Positions 50,107 to 60,242 are shown, counted from the stretch's first letter. The stretch is 64,000 bases of DNA from Celerinatantimonas sp046054195 (GCF_046054195.1 NZ_JBEQCS010000014.1:1-64000); one strand, 5' to 3'. A program made the numbers and translations. Notes: generated by a model not told the origin, from the letters alone.

Positions 50107-50988
50107 CTATCTATAAAGTTCTTTTTCGATACGTTCCCGAGTTTGTACCGCTTGAACATCCATTTTTTCTGGGAACCCAAATAACGCTGGCGTGATAATG
50201 CTCTCACCACCGACTTTAAATTCCCGATGGGCAAATCCCATATCCCGTAGGCTTTGGAAAATGCCATCAAAATCAACTTCGCCTTCGCCAATCGCCGTAT
50301 GCTGGTGCACAACGGCATCAACCCCTGGTGGGTTAACGATATAGCGATTCGGTTTGGTGTGATTCATTGTATCGCCAATTAACACATGCGATAACTCAGA
50401 TCCTGCATATTTAAGCATTGAGCTGACATCACCTTTGCCTTGGTCATAATAAAAGGTGTGCGGAGCGCTGTATAAATACTTCACGTTATCACTATAAAGC
50501 GATGCCACTAAATCGACGGTGTCATTATTGATTTCGCAAAAATCCCAAGGGTGAGATTGGATTTCAACCCGAATGCCTTCGCGTTCAATAATCGGCAGAA
50601 TTTCTTCCATCGATTTGTACCACATCTCTTCGCATATTTCGCTCTGATTCGGGTCCCCTGAGAGCTCGGTATTGATCACTTGCACGCCCAAATCAACGGC
50701 AATTTCGATCATTCGTTTCCAGTTGCGAACCGCAGCCTGACGACGCTCTTCATCAGGCCCTGACCAGCGATACACGACAATGAAAGATGAGACTTCAACG
50801 CCTGTTTCTTTTAACGCGCGTTTATACTCATCCATAACATCCTTACCTGCTTTAGGATGTTTATAAAAAGGGTTAATCTGAGGATGCGGCGATTGCTCTA
50901 TATACTTATATCCCCAATCAGCAACTTTATGAATCATCCCAGTGATCCCTAAAGGGCGAATAACATCCACATCAAAGGCAATTTTCAT
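50107..50988 (-). CDS. iolH: IolH-like TIM-barrel protein
   Basis: 293-residue xylose-isomerase-like barrel of the IolH family: MKIAFDVDVIRPLGITGM, KVADWGYKYIEQSPHP, NPFYKHPKA at the N-terminus are characteristic. Metal-site candidates: Glu in NTELSG, Glu/His in VEIQSHPWDF, Asp/His in IGDTMNH, Glu at REFKVGG. IolH's exact reaction in inositol catabolism is not settled. AGGAGA precedes the ATG. Downstream of iolD by 44 bases. Confidence 0.9.
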   Translation of the reverse strand: MKIAFDVDVIRPLGITGMIHKVADWGYKYIEQSPHPQINPFYKHPKAGKDVMDEYKRALKETGVEVSSFIVVYRWSGPDEERRQAAVRNWKRMIEIAVDLGVQVINTELSGDPNQSEICEEMWYKSMEEILPIIEREGIRVEIQSHPWDFCEINNDTVDLVASLYSDNVKYLYSAPHTFYYDQGKGDVSSMLKYAGSELSHVLIGDTMNHTKPNRYIVNPPGVDAVVHQHTAIGEGEVDFDGIFQSLRDMGFAHREFKVGGESIITPALFGFPEKMDVQAVQTRERIEKELYR

Positions 50989-51032
50989 TCAGGGTCTCCT
51001 CAATTTCTTACGCAGTGACGAACTCCTGCTGG

Positions 51033-52976
51033 TTAATACTGACGGGCTTGTGATAATTTTTCGTTTACCCATTCAGCTGTTTTTTGAATACTTTCTTTTT
51101 CAGACACTTGAGCTACCCCAACGCGCCACCAGCTAAAGTATTTGTGAACCATTGTTTTTGGCAGAACTTTCACATCAATCAGAGTTGAGCGATCTTGGGT
51201 AAGCGCATCTTTGATAGCCGCTTCAAGCTGCTCAGCAGTTGCGACGCGGTATGTTTTACAGCCATAACCTTCGGCAACTTTTGCATAATCAACTGGCACC
51301 AAGCCGCCATCAAGCCGGTCTTTACGTTCACCACGAAAACGGAATTCGGTATAGAAGCTATCCATGCCATGTTCCATTTCGAGGTTGTTGATACAACCAT
51401 TGGCCATGTTGTCAAAAACGATAACGTTGATTTTTAGATGTTCTTGAATCGATGACACCAACTCTGAGTGCAGCATCATAAATGAGCCATCACCAACCAT
51501 GGTGAATACTTCGTGATCAGGCTGAGCCATTTTCACCCCAAGCGAGGCGTTGACTTCATACCCCATGCACGAGTAGCCATATTCAACGTGATAGCTTCCT
51601 GCTGTTGGCGCATTCCAAATACGTTGCAAATCACCCGGTAAACTTCCTGAAGCTCCGACAATAATGCCGTTCTCTGGCAGCAACCGATTGACGATGCCAA
51701 GTGCGCGAGTCTGGGTTAAAACAGAATCGGTTAGCGCTTTAAACTCTGCATAAACTTTTTCTCGTGGCAGATGATCATCGATTTCAGGCACAAAATCTTT
51801 TTCATTGAACTCAATTTGATAAAGCCGTTTGCGTTCATCTTCATATTTGCGACGCACATCGGCAATTTCATCACCCCATTGAGCATGATAATTCTGAGCT
51901 TTGACCAATGGATAGAGTGCATCGAGGGTCGCTTTGGCATCCGCAACCATCTGCACACCATCGAGTTTAAAGGCATCAAAACGGTTGATATTGATATTTA
52001 AAAAGCTCACATCTGGATTTTGGAACAACCATTTCGAAGAAGTGGTGAAGTCGGTGTAACGAGTCCCGACGCCAATAATTAAGTCTGCTTTTTTAGCTAA
52101 GATGTTAGCCGCCAAACACCCTGTTTCACCAATCCCACCGACATTAAGCTCATAGCTAGATTCTACAGTCCCTTTACCAGCTTGAGTTTCCGCAAATGGA
52201 ATTTGAAATGCTTTGGCAAATTGTTTGAGTGATTCAGCCGCTTGCGAATATTTAAGGCCACCACCGCAGATAATCATCGGGTTTGATTTAGATTTAATCA
52301 GTTCAACCGCTTGGGCCAACATCGCCTGAGTCGGTTCTTGACGTTCTAGACGATAAACACGGCGCTGGAAAAAGTAATCAGGGTAATCATAGGCTTCGCC
52401 TTGCACATCTTGCGGTAAAGCTAGCGTAACTGCCCCGGTTTGCGCAGGGTCAGTAAGCACTCGCATAGCGCTAATACAAGCACTCATCAGTTGTTCTGGA
52501 CGAGTAATACGGTCCCAGTAGCGGCTCACTGCTTTAAACGCATCGTTCGTACTAATCGACAGGTTGTTACTCTGTTCAATCTGTTGCAGCACTGGATCAG
52601 GTTGGCGAGTTGCGTATGTATCACCAGGCAAGAGCAGCACCGGAATACAGTTGGCAGTGGCCGTTGCAGCAGCGGTAATCATATTAGCAGCGCCAGGGCC
52701 AATTGATGATGTGCAGGCAAAAATTTGTTGGCGCAGCGACTGTTTAGCAAAACCGACCGCAGCATGCGTCATCCCTTGTTCATTACGGCCCTGATGAATT
52801 TCCAAAGAACCACTATTTTCTTCTAATGCCTGCCCTAGGCCGACAACATTACCATGGCCAAAAATGCCAAAAATTCCTTTCACAAATTTAATTTCTTGAC
52901 CATCAACCTCAAGATACTGGTTATCTAAAAAGCGCACCAATGCCTGAGCAACGGTTAATCTGACAGTGTTCATCAT
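51033..52976 (-). CDS. iolD: 3D-(3,5/4)-trihydroxycyclohexane-1,2-dione hydrolase (IolD)
   Basis: 647-residue thiamine-diphosphate enzyme that opens the ring of the diketo inositol to 5-deoxy-glucuronate. N-terminal Pyr domain GIFGIFGHGNVVGLGQALEE (catalytic Glu near 58), ThDP-binding VGDGSFMMLHSEL with the following Asn-rich NGCINNLEMEHG about 30 residues later, and IolD-specific HAAVGFAKQSLRQQIFACTSSIGPGAANM. AGGAAG precedes the tandem ATG. First gene of the minus-strand iolDH operon, divergent from iolC. Confidence 0.96.
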   Translation of the reverse strand: MMNTVRLTVAQALVRFLDNQYLEVDGQEIKFVKGIFGIFGHGNVVGLGQALEENSGSLEIHQGRNEQGMTHAAVGFAKQSLRQQIFACTSSIGPGAANMITAAATATANCIPVLLLPGDTYATRQPDPVLQQIEQSNNLSISTNDAFKAVSRYWDRITRPEQLMSACISAMRVLTDPAQTGAVTLALPQDVQGEAYDYPDYFFQRRVYRLERQEPTQAMLAQAVELIKSKSNPMIICGGGLKYSQAAESLKQFAKAFQIPFAETQAGKGTVESSYELNVGGIGETGCLAANILAKKADLIIGVGTRYTDFTTSSKWLFQNPDVSFLNININRFDAFKLDGVQMVADAKATLDALYPLVKAQNYHAQWGDEIADVRRKYEDERKRLYQIEFNEKDFVPEIDDHLPREKVYAEFKALTDSVLTQTRALGIVNRLLPENGIIVGASGSLPGDLQRIWNAPTAGSYHVEYGYSCMGYEVNASLGVKMAQPDHEVFTMVGDGSFMMLHSELVSSIQEHLKINVIVFDNMANGCINNLEMEHGMDSFYTEFRFRGERKDRLDGGLVPVDYAKVAEGYGCKTYRVATAEQLEAAIKDALTQDRSTLIDVKVLPKTMVHKYFSWWRVGVAQVSEKESIQKTAEWVNEKLSQARQY

Positions 52977-53342
52977 CTATCTTCCTAAGGTTACGAATTT
53001 CATGACGAAGAGAATACTCGCCTGTATTTTCATTTAAATATAAAACAGAACAAATATTTCACAAAGAGATCTAGATCATAAATTTACAAGGAAATTTCAT
53101 TTTTCAATTTGGAAAACTACAAATAATTGCAAAAAACATAATAAGATATTGAAATTATTTTATTTTTTAATACGAAATAGCTTTTTTAAGCATCTTTCAA
53201 AAAGCTCTTTAAACGTGATCCAAATATCATTTTTGACATCAGCATCCTTATAATAAGACATTAATTATTTTAAAATAGTTGAAAATGAAATTTTTATTTT
53301 TAATAATTCAGCTAATAGTTTCACCAAATGAGGAAGAACAAA
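52977..53342. promoter_or_regulatory. iolD-iolC divergent control region with candidate IolR sites
   Basis: 366 AT-rich bases between the divergent operons. GAAAT-TTC-ATTTT at 53091-53103 and GAAAT-TTTT-ATTTT at 53287-53300 match the palindrome at 32802-32814. A looser GAAAT-N6-ATTTT lies at 53151-53166. The 53287 site is 42 bases before the iolC start, a repressor position. Confidence 0.5.
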
Positions 53343-55274
53343 ATGAATGAGGTGGCCAAAAAACTAGATGTGATATGCATAGGTCGTATCGCTCTAGACT
53401 TATATAGTCAGCAAATTGGATCGCGACTGGAAGATGTTAGCTCGTTTTCTAAATATCTTGGTGGGTCATCAGGTAACGTTGCCTATGGCACAGCTATTCA
53501 AGGGTTGAAATCAGGGATGCTGGCTCGCGTGGGTGATGAACACATGGGTCGTTTTTTGCGCGAAGAGCTGACCCGGGTCGGTTGTGATACGCAGTATTTA
53601 ATTACCGATAAAGAACGGCTCACCGGAATGGTGGTGCTAGGGATTAAAGACCAAGATACTTTCCCGCTTATCTTTTATCGTGATAACTGTGCTGATATGG
53701 CTCTTTGTGAAGATGATATAAGTGAACCATACATTGCATCATCACGCGCGGTTGCCGTGACAGGGACTCACCTTTCTCACCCGAATACTCGTAAAGCGGT
53801 ACTCAAAGCGTTAAAACTGGCTAAAAAACATGGCCTCAAACGTGCGCTTGATATCGACTATCGCCCTGTTCTTTGGGGATTAACATCATTAGGTGATGGC
53901 GAAACACGTTATGTCGAATCACAAGAGGTGACCGAATCCCTTCAGGAAGTATTGGATAACTTTGACTTAATTGTCGGTACTGAAGAAGAGTTTAATATCG
54001 CTGGCGGCAGCACGGATACATTGGTTGCTCTTAAAAACGTTCGCAAATTTACCAATGCGACCTTAGTTTGTAAACGCGGCGCAGATGGTTGCTCAGTATT
54101 TGAAGGTGAAATTCCCAATAGTTGGAATGATACAGCGCTCTATAGTGGCGTTAGAGTCGAAGTGCTCAACGTGTTAGGTGCTGGTGATGCCTTTATGTCT
54201 GGCCTATTACGCGGCTATTTAAATGATGAAAGCTGGGAACAAAGCTGTCGTTATGCGAATGCTTGCGGCGCTCTGGTTGTTTCTCGTCACGGCTGTGCAC
54301 CCGCGATGCCGACTAAAGTTGAGCTAGATGATTATCTCTCGCGTGAGCATGACGTGCCACGGCCAGATAAAGACGCTCGGTTAAATCATCTGCACCGGGT
54401 AACAACCCGCAAACAGCAATGGGATGAAGACTTATGCATTTTTGCCTTTGATCATCGTCGTCAATTAACAGATATGGCACAAGAAGCTGGCGTTAGTGAA
54501 ACCCTCATTCCGCGGCTCAAAACGCTGTTATTGCAAGCAGCGAAACAAACTGCCGAAGCCAAAGGGCTCAAACATTCAAGCGGGATTTTAGCCGACACCA
54601 CGTTTGGCCAAGCTGCATTGAATGAAATCACCGGTCAAGGATGGTGGATTGGACGCCCGATTGAACAACCTAGTTCTCGGCCTTTAAGCTTAGAGCATGG
54701 CAATCTTGGCTCTCAGCTGATCAGTTGGCCACAAGAACACATCGTTAAATGTTTGACGTTCTACCATCCGCTTGATACTGAGCAGATGAAACAGGAACAA
54801 GAAACATTACTTGCCGATGTTTACCACGCTTGTTGCCAATCAGGTCATGAGTTGTTGCTCGAAATGATCCTGCCTGATGACATCGAAGATAAAGATGAAA
54901 AATACTACGCGCAGATCGTTGAGCACTTTTATCAGTTAGGCATTCAGCCCGACTGGTGGAAACTGCCTTCGCTGTCACACCAAAGCTGGGTCACCATTAG
55001 TGCCATTATTGAAAAATACGACCCATATTGCCGAGGAATTGTGCTGTTGGGGCTGGATGCTCCAGAAGAACAGCTTAAAGCAGGGTTTGCTCAGGCCGCC
55101 GATATGCCTTGGGTGAAAGGCTTTGCCGTTGGTCGAACCATTTTTGGCCAGCCATCTCGTAAATGGCTACAAGGGGAATATGACGATCAGCAGCTCATTG
55201 AGCATGTGCAGCGCAACTATGAAAAACTCATTGATGATTGGCGCAGCGTTCGCCCACAATCATCACGTGGATAG
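53343..55274 (+). CDS. iolC: Bifunctional 5-dehydro-2-deoxygluconokinase / aldolase-like fusion (IolC-DUF2090)
   Basis: 643 residues from ATG 53343, which has GAGGA eight bases upstream; an upstream ATG at 53328 has none. N-terminal PfkB kinase (about 1-330): KYLGGSSGNVAYGTAIQGL, DIDYRPVLW, and LGAGDAFMSGLLRG with the catalytic Asp. C-terminal DUF2090 aldolase-like domain (about 345-635): FAFDHRRQLTDMAQEAG, GILADTTFGQAAL, KCLTFYHPLD, KGFAVGRTIFG. It phosphorylates 5-dehydro-2-deoxygluconate and probably cleaves the product, replacing a separate IolJ. Confidence 0.94.
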   Translation: MNEVAKKLDVICIGRIALDLYSQQIGSRLEDVSSFSKYLGGSSGNVAYGTAIQGLKSGMLARVGDEHMGRFLREELTRVGCDTQYLITDKERLTGMVVLGIKDQDTFPLIFYRDNCADMALCEDDISEPYIASSRAVAVTGTHLSHPNTRKAVLKALKLAKKHGLKRALDIDYRPVLWGLTSLGDGETRYVESQEVTESLQEVLDNFDLIVGTEEEFNIAGGSTDTLVALKNVRKFTNATLVCKRGADGCSVFEGEIPNSWNDTALYSGVRVEVLNVLGAGDAFMSGLLRGYLNDESWEQSCRYANACGALVVSRHGCAPAMPTKVELDDYLSREHDVPRPDKDARLNHLHRVTTRKQQWDEDLCIFAFDHRRQLTDMAQEAGVSETLIPRLKTLLLQAAKQTAEAKGLKHSSGILADTTFGQAALNEITGQGWWIGRPIEQPSSRPLSLEHGNLGSQLISWPQEHIVKCLTFYHPLDTEQMKQEQETLLADVYHACCQSGHELLLEMILPDDIEDKDEKYYAQIVEHFYQLGIQPDWWKLPSLSHQSWVTISAIIEKYDPYCRGIVLLGLDAPEEQLKAGFAQAADMPWVKGFAVGRTIFGQPSRKWLQGEYDDQQLIEHVQRNYEKLIDDWRSVRPQSSRG

Positions 55275-55301
55275 TTAGGTTTGATGAAATTGATTGCGAA
55301 A

Positions 55302-55327
55302 TCTGCCAGCGCACTCATGCTGGCAGA
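55302..55327 (+). terminator. Hairpin after iolC
   Basis: TCTGCCAGC-N8-GCTGGCAGA, 9-bp stem 28 bases after the stop, without a T-tract. Possibly a partial terminator between iolC and the regulator gene. Confidence 0.5.
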
Positions 55328-55560
55328 GTATCGCTATTGAAATAAATATCACGTTTTATGAATTTTTATAAAAAATATTCCAATTCAATTGCACGTTAAA
55401 AGTTATTTATATTAAGCTATGGCAACTGTGCTTTGAGCCAATTACTGGCATTTTCGCTCGTTATAACGACTCGATGAGCGTAAATTCAGCGCCAATTCAC
55501 GGACGACTTAAGTATTTGGATTAATATAAATAGCAATATTAATTAAAAAATTAAAAATAT

Positions 55561-56391
55561 ATGACTAACACATCTCAGCTTACACAGTTGCAAGAAGAAA
55601 TTAGATCGCGCTACAACTCACTGAGTAAACGCCTGAAACAGGTCGCTCAGTATGTGCTCGATAATAGTAACAGCATCCCTTTTCAGACAATTGCAGAAAT
55701 TGCCGAAAAAGCACAAGTGCCTCCATCTACATTGATCCGCTTTGCAGACGCATTTGGTTATGATGGTTTTAACGAAATGAAACAAATCTTTCGTCAAAAT
55801 CTCATGGAAGATACCGTCAATTACACCGAACGAGTCCGCCTTTATCGTCAAACCAATGGTTCGGATACAGTGCCTGAAACACCGATGGAGATCTTGAAAA
55901 ACTTCGCGATGGTTAACGAGGCGGCACTGCAACAGCTTTCTAACCAAATCGATGAAGAGCAACTTAAAAAAGCGGTCGATATCTTAGATAAAGCCAATAA
56001 TATTTACATTATTGGACTGCGCCGCTCATTTAGTATTGCCTCGTATATGACCTATGCTCTGCGTCACCTGCAGCGCCGCGTCTTTCTAATCGATGGTTTA
56101 GGTGGCATGTTTCAAGAGCAGTTAAGCATGGTGCAATCCAATGACGTTGTGGTTGCAATTAGCTACTCACCCTATGCGCCAGAAGTGGTCGATTTAGTCT
56201 CGTTTGGGGCCAAAAGTGGGGCCAAACAGATTGCGATTACGGACAGTATCGTGAGTCCACTCGCGGCATTTAGTGATGTGTGCTTTGTAATAAAAGAAGC
56301 GCAGATGGAAGGATTTCGCTCGCAGGTTGCCTCGATGTGCTTAGTGCAGGCTCTAATGCTGTCACTGGCTGTTGATGAAGCCAGCGAATAG
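55561..56391 (+). CDS. iolR: RpiR-family regulator of inositol catabolism
   Basis: 276 residues: N-terminal RpiR HTH (IRSRYNSLSKRLKQVAQYVLDNS, IAEIAEKAQVPPSTLIRFADAFGYDGFNEMKQIF, about 10-85) and a C-terminal SIS sugar-phosphate-binding domain (NNIYIIGLRRSFSIASYMTYAL, VVAISYSPYAPEVVDL). Gammaproteobacterial IolR proteins are of this RpiR type, unlike the DeoR type of Bacillus. It likely represses iol genes until an inositol intermediate binds. No strong Shine-Dalgarno before the ATG at 55561, so the start is less certain. Confidence 0.87.
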   Translation: MTNTSQLTQLQEEIRSRYNSLSKRLKQVAQYVLDNSNSIPFQTIAEIAEKAQVPPSTLIRFADAFGYDGFNEMKQIFRQNLMEDTVNYTERVRLYRQTNGSDTVPETPMEILKNFAMVNEAALQQLSNQIDEEQLKKAVDILDKANNIYIIGLRRSFSIASYMTYALRHLQRRVFLIDGLGGMFQEQLSMVQSNDVVVAISYSPYAPEVVDLVSFGAKSGAKQIAITDSIVSPLAAFSDVCFVIKEAQMEGFRSQVASMCLVQALMLSLAVDEASE

Positions 56392-56422
56392 GAATGCACG
56401 ATTAATTCGTTGCCTGCCCTGT

Positions 56423-56455
56423 TAAACTGCCAGTTTAAATCTAACTGGCAGTTTA
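56423..56455. terminator. Bidirectional terminator between iolR and LysR
   Basis: TAAACTGCCAGTT (56423-56435) / AACTGGCAGTTTA (56443-56455), perfect 13-bp stem, 7-base loop. It overlaps the stop of the convergent LysR gene by three bases. Confidence 0.85.
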
Positions 56456-57412
56456 CAAATTTTCGTCTTTACTAGAAAAAAGAGTTTGCTTAGCCAACGC
56501 TTTTTGACAAACATCCTGCACCAAATCTCTTAGCCAACGATGCGCAGAATCATTTTGCAAACGCGGATGCCACATCATTGAAATCGTAATTGAATCTGTT
56601 GCAACCGGCAGTTCAAATGCCCACAAAGCCGCTCCTGGCTCATCATTGAGCGGCTGTGAAATTAAAAAAGAAGCAGGGACTAAAGCAATCAAATCAGATG
56701 ATTTTGCCACACTGATTGCTGCCGGAAACCCCGGCACAGTAGCCACTATCCGACGAGATAATCCTTGCTGCTGTAACAGCTTATCGACCGGCCCAGAAAA
56801 TTCCCCTCGCCGAGAGGCAACAATATGGCCAAACGTTGTGTAACGTTCCGGGCTCAGCTCTGCATTTGCTAAAGGATGAGAGCGGCGAACCACCCCAATA
56901 AATCGGTCATGAAATAACCCTTTAATTCGGATCTCGGGCCCCATCGGATTATTCCCTAAAACACCTATTTCTAAGTCTGTTCGCCCTTCTCGCAAGGCAT
57001 CGGCACTTTTTTCAGGTTTTAGCATAAAGCTTAAACGCACATGAGGTGCATCTTGGGCAACTCGCATGATTAACGAAGATGCAAAGGCATCAATAAATCC
57101 TTCGTTTGCACGTAAAACAAACGTGCGCTCAAGGGTAGTAAAATCGACTTGACTCACCTCTGGTGTAAGAATATCCAATGCATCAAATACGGTTTGTCGA
57201 GTACGTTCACGAATGGATTGGGCATAAGGCGTTAACACCATTTGCCGACCCGAACGAACCAGCAACGGATCGCCGGTGACTTGGCGTAAACGAGCCAAAG
57301 TGCGGCTCATGGCAGAAGTGCTGAGCTTTAAGTGCTTAGCGGCCCCCACTACACTTTGTTCAGATAACAGCGCATCAAGCGCTGCTAATAAATTAAAATC
57401 CGGATGCGTCAT
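56453..57412 (-). CDS. LysR-family regulator
   Basis: 319-residue LysR protein. HTH region LLAALDALLSEQSVVGAAKHLKLSTSAMSRTLARLRQVTGDPLLVRSGRQM identifies the NodD/YbhD-type branch ('DALL-x-x-x-S...GDPLLVR'). The effector domain has FVLRANEGFIDAFAS. It lies just downstream of the efflux pump gene on the same strand (100-base gap) and may control it. Confidence 0.9.
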   Translation of the reverse strand: MTHPDFNLLAALDALLSEQSVVGAAKHLKLSTSAMSRTLARLRQVTGDPLLVRSGRQMVLTPYAQSIRERTRQTVFDALDILTPEVSQVDFTTLERTFVLRANEGFIDAFASSLIMRVAQDAPHVRLSFMLKPEKSADALREGRTDLEIGVLGNNPMGPEIRIKGLFHDRFIGVVRRSHPLANAELSPERYTTFGHIVASRRGEFSGPVDKLLQQQGLSRRIVATVPGFPAAISVAKSSDLIALVPASFLISQPLNDEPGAALWAFELPVATDSITISMMWHPRLQNDSAHRWLRDLVQDVCQKALAKQTLFSSKDENL

Positions 57413-57512
57413 AGGTTATTTTAATGCGCCCTGAAAACTTTATTGATGAGGTTTATGTAACGTGTTTAATATTTCAATCAACGAGTAATCCCGCTCTTTT
57501 ATTTTAGTGATA

Positions 57513-58943
57513 TCAGACTTGCTCAGTGCTTGCTCTTTTACGCCATTTAAACTCAATGCGACTTGCACTCACCAGCATAGCAACGATGACCGCGATAGTA
57601 GCGATTAACAAACCAACCCTCACCACAGCGAACCGCGTGGCAACATCATCAAAAGATGAAATATTCGATAAGATAATCCCGATAAATGCCGTACCCAAAC
57701 ACTGACCAAAGGTTCGCATGATGGCCAAAACACCAGAGGCATAACTGCTATGCTCATGAATAACATTTGCCATCATCTCACGGTTATTAGGACTTTGAAA
57801 CATGCCAAATCCGATGCCACAGATAAAGCTGCGCCAAACAATGCTCACCAGATTAGCTTGCTCACCTAACGTACTTAACAGCGCTAAACCGCTGGCAAAG
57901 ATCAATAACCCGAGGGATGAAATCACAGCAGGATTCTTCCTATCGCTGAGTTTGCCAGCAAATGGCGCAATTAAAATGATGCCAACCGGCCAAGGTAAAA
58001 ACAGTAAAGCAGAGATAAAAGAACTATAGCCATAGATACTTTCAAACAAAAACGGCAGTGCAATAAAAGTCATCCCTTGTGCAATAAACGACACTAAAGA
58101 GGTGCTCGCAGACAGTGAGAATCGGATATTGGCGAAAATAGAAAGTGGCATTAATGGTGAAGTTGCGCGTCTCTGACGATAAACAAAACCAACACCACTG
58201 GCGAGCGCTAAGACGATATAAACGAATTCTGCTGAGGTATCGATACCGTTTTGCCCTGAAAAGGCATTTGCACACAAAATAACAGCCCCCAACATAATCG
58301 CCGATAATACTGCGCCGGTTTTATCAAAACTGCCCGTATTTAACAGTGATGATTTAGGTAAAAATTGTTTTGACAAAAAAATCGCCGCAACACCTAATGG
58401 CAGATTAATCACAAACAGCCATGACCAACTCAATGTTACTAATATCGAACCGCTAATTAATGGCGCAATCGCCGTACAACTAGCAACCAATAAGGCATTA
58501 ATCCCAAGTATTTGACCGAGTAAGCGGCTGGGAAAGATTCGTCGAAGTAGTGCTGGTGCAATACTCAAAGTGGCAGAACCACCGATCCCCTGAATAAAAC
58601 GCATCACAACCAACATAGGCAAAGATGTTGATAACGCACATCCAGCGGAGGAGAGTGTAAACACAATTAGTCCAAACAAAAACTGCTTACGATACCCAAT
58701 CCGCACCGCTAAAGCTGAAAAAACAGCCAAAGACATAGCAACAGAGAGTAAGTAACTATTTACTACCCAAACCGTATCAGAGACCGAAACATGCAACGCA
58801 TTAGCCATCTGCGGCAGTGCAATATTGACCATTGCACCATCAAAAACATTCATCGTGGTGGTGAGCATGACAGCCAGCATCGCAAGGAATCGCGCTTGAC
58901 CTGGCAGGCCATCATCACCAGGCTGATTGGAAAATAATGTCAT
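57513..58943 (-). CDS. DHA2-family (14-TM) multidrug efflux MFS transporter
   Basis: 476 residues from ATG 58943, preceded by AAGGAAG; the longer frame (to 59012) lacks a site. Around 14 hydrophobic segments; motif A region VRIGYRKQFLFGL, motif C-like GIGGSATLSIAPALLRRIFPSR, and ALHVSVSDTVWVVNSYLL near TM2 as in EmrB/QacA-type antiporters. Likely exports hydrophobic drugs or metabolites using the proton gradient. No EmrA-type fusion protein adjoins. Confidence 0.88.
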   Translation of the reverse strand: MTLFSNQPGDDGLPGQARFLAMLAVMLTTTMNVFDGAMVNIALPQMANALHVSVSDTVWVVNSYLLSVAMSLAVFSALAVRIGYRKQFLFGLIVFTLSSAGCALSTSLPMLVVMRFIQGIGGSATLSIAPALLRRIFPSRLLGQILGINALLVASCTAIAPLISGSILVTLSWSWLFVINLPLGVAAIFLSKQFLPKSSLLNTGSFDKTGAVLSAIMLGAVILCANAFSGQNGIDTSAEFVYIVLALASGVGFVYRQRRATSPLMPLSIFANIRFSLSASTSLVSFIAQGMTFIALPFLFESIYGYSSFISALLFLPWPVGIILIAPFAGKLSDRKNPAVISSLGLLIFASGLALLSTLGEQANLVSIVWRSFICGIGFGMFQSPNNREMMANVIHEHSSYASGVLAIMRTFGQCLGTAFIGIILSNISSFDDVATRFAVVRVGLLIATIAVIVAMLVSASRIEFKWRKRASTEQV

Positions 58944-59156
58944 GGTACTTCCTTTGATTATCCATCTAGAAGCACTAGTATAATTAGCCACCAACCATGG
59001 CAGAAGTGGCAATGATGTTAGTGTATAGTTGCATCAAACGCCATGATCGCTATTTACAAATAAGGGCAAAAGAGCGAATCAGCTCATGAAAATCTATCGG
59101 TGATATAGCCTATGTTCAGTTTGAATTTTATATCGGTTATAGCATTAATTTTTAAT

Positions 59157-60053
59157 TCAAACCGCTACCTTGGGCGCTAGAGAGGTTTTCAGCATCTGAA
59201 TAAACAGATCGATTGCTGGGGAAACATGGCTACCCGGCAAGCGTAATAAATGCATCGGTCGAGAAGCAACTTTAAAATCAGCTAGCACTCGAATCAGTCG
59301 ACCCGCTTTAATATCATCTTTAAGTGTTAAGGTTGAATTAAGCGCAATGCCTAGCCCATTTAAAGCCGCTTGACGAATCGTTTCCCCTGAATTGCTGACC
59401 AGTCGAGGCCGAATATCGACACTGTATTCTTTGCTATTGTTACTCATTTTCCAGAACCGGCTGGCATGCCACTGTGAAAAACAGATGCAATTATGCGCTG
59501 TTAAATCATCAGGATGAGTGGGAATACCATGTTGATTTAAATAACTTGGTGATGCAGCCAGAACCATTTGATACGACGGTAGAGCAATAGCGACAACACC
59601 ATCATCAAGTACATTACCAATACGAATGGCTATCTGATAGTTTTCTTCAATTAAATCCACCCGTCGGTCAGATAAATCCATATCGATATACACACCAGGA
59701 TATTGCAGCAAAAATTGTGCAACTAACGGCGCTAAAATACGGTTGCCAAAAACAACTGGCGCACTTATACGAATGCTACCCGTTATCTCATCGTCTAAAT
59801 GATGCAACGCCTCTTTTGCCTCTTTGGCAGTTGCAATTAGCTTAAGGCAATACGCGTAATAGCACTCACCGGCGCGAGTCAGCCCTTGCTTACGAGTCGT
59901 TCGATTAATTAATTTATATCCCAGAGAATATTCAAGCTCTCGGATATAGCGGCTAAACATCGTTGGCGTTACCCCTAATACATCGGCGGCTTGGCTGAAA
60001 CTACCTTTATCCACAGCGAGAGTGAATGCTTCAATATTTTTCATCAGATCCAT
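59157..60053 (-). CDS. LysR-family regulator
   Basis: 298 residues; HTH block AVDKGSFSQAADVLGVTPTMFSRYIRELEYSLGYKLINRTTRKQ, effector domain with RISAPVVFGNRILAPLVAQFLLQYPGVYIDMDLSDR (DmlR/CrgA type). Divergent from the MFS/ATP-grasp pair with a palindromic site between them, so probably their regulator. Confidence 0.9.
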   Translation of the reverse strand: MDLMKNIEAFTLAVDKGSFSQAADVLGVTPTMFSRYIRELEYSLGYKLINRTTRKQGLTRAGECYYAYCLKLIATAKEAKEALHHLDDEITGSIRISAPVVFGNRILAPLVAQFLLQYPGVYIDMDLSDRRVDLIEENYQIAIRIGNVLDDGVVAIALPSYQMVLAASPSYLNQHGIPTHPDDLTAHNCICFSQWHASRFWKMSNNSKEYSVDIRPRLVSNSGETIRQAALNGLGIALNSTLTLKDDIKAGRLIRVLADFKVASRPMHLLRLPGSHVSPAIDLFIQMLKTSLAPKVAV

Positions 60054-60084
60054 AGCTAGGCACTGACTCTAAGATCGTTAATTG

Positions 60085-60099
60085 TGTACATATAGTACA
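60085..60099. promoter_or_regulatory. LysR operator before the MFS/ATP-grasp operon
   Basis: TGTAC-ATATA-GTACA, 5-bp perfect arms, extended by outer ATTG (60081) and CAAT (60104). It contains a T-N11-A spacing and lies 32 bases from the LysR start in the 189-base divergent gap. Confidence 0.6.
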
Positions 60100-60242
60100 T
60101 AAACAATGCACAAAATTGGTATTTATCTAAATAAAAGTTCTATATAAAATTCATTTAAATCGAACTAAATGTGATGAACACGTTTAAAAAACAGTCGGTT
60201 AAATAATTTTCACAGAATCGATAATTTGAGAATGAATGAACG

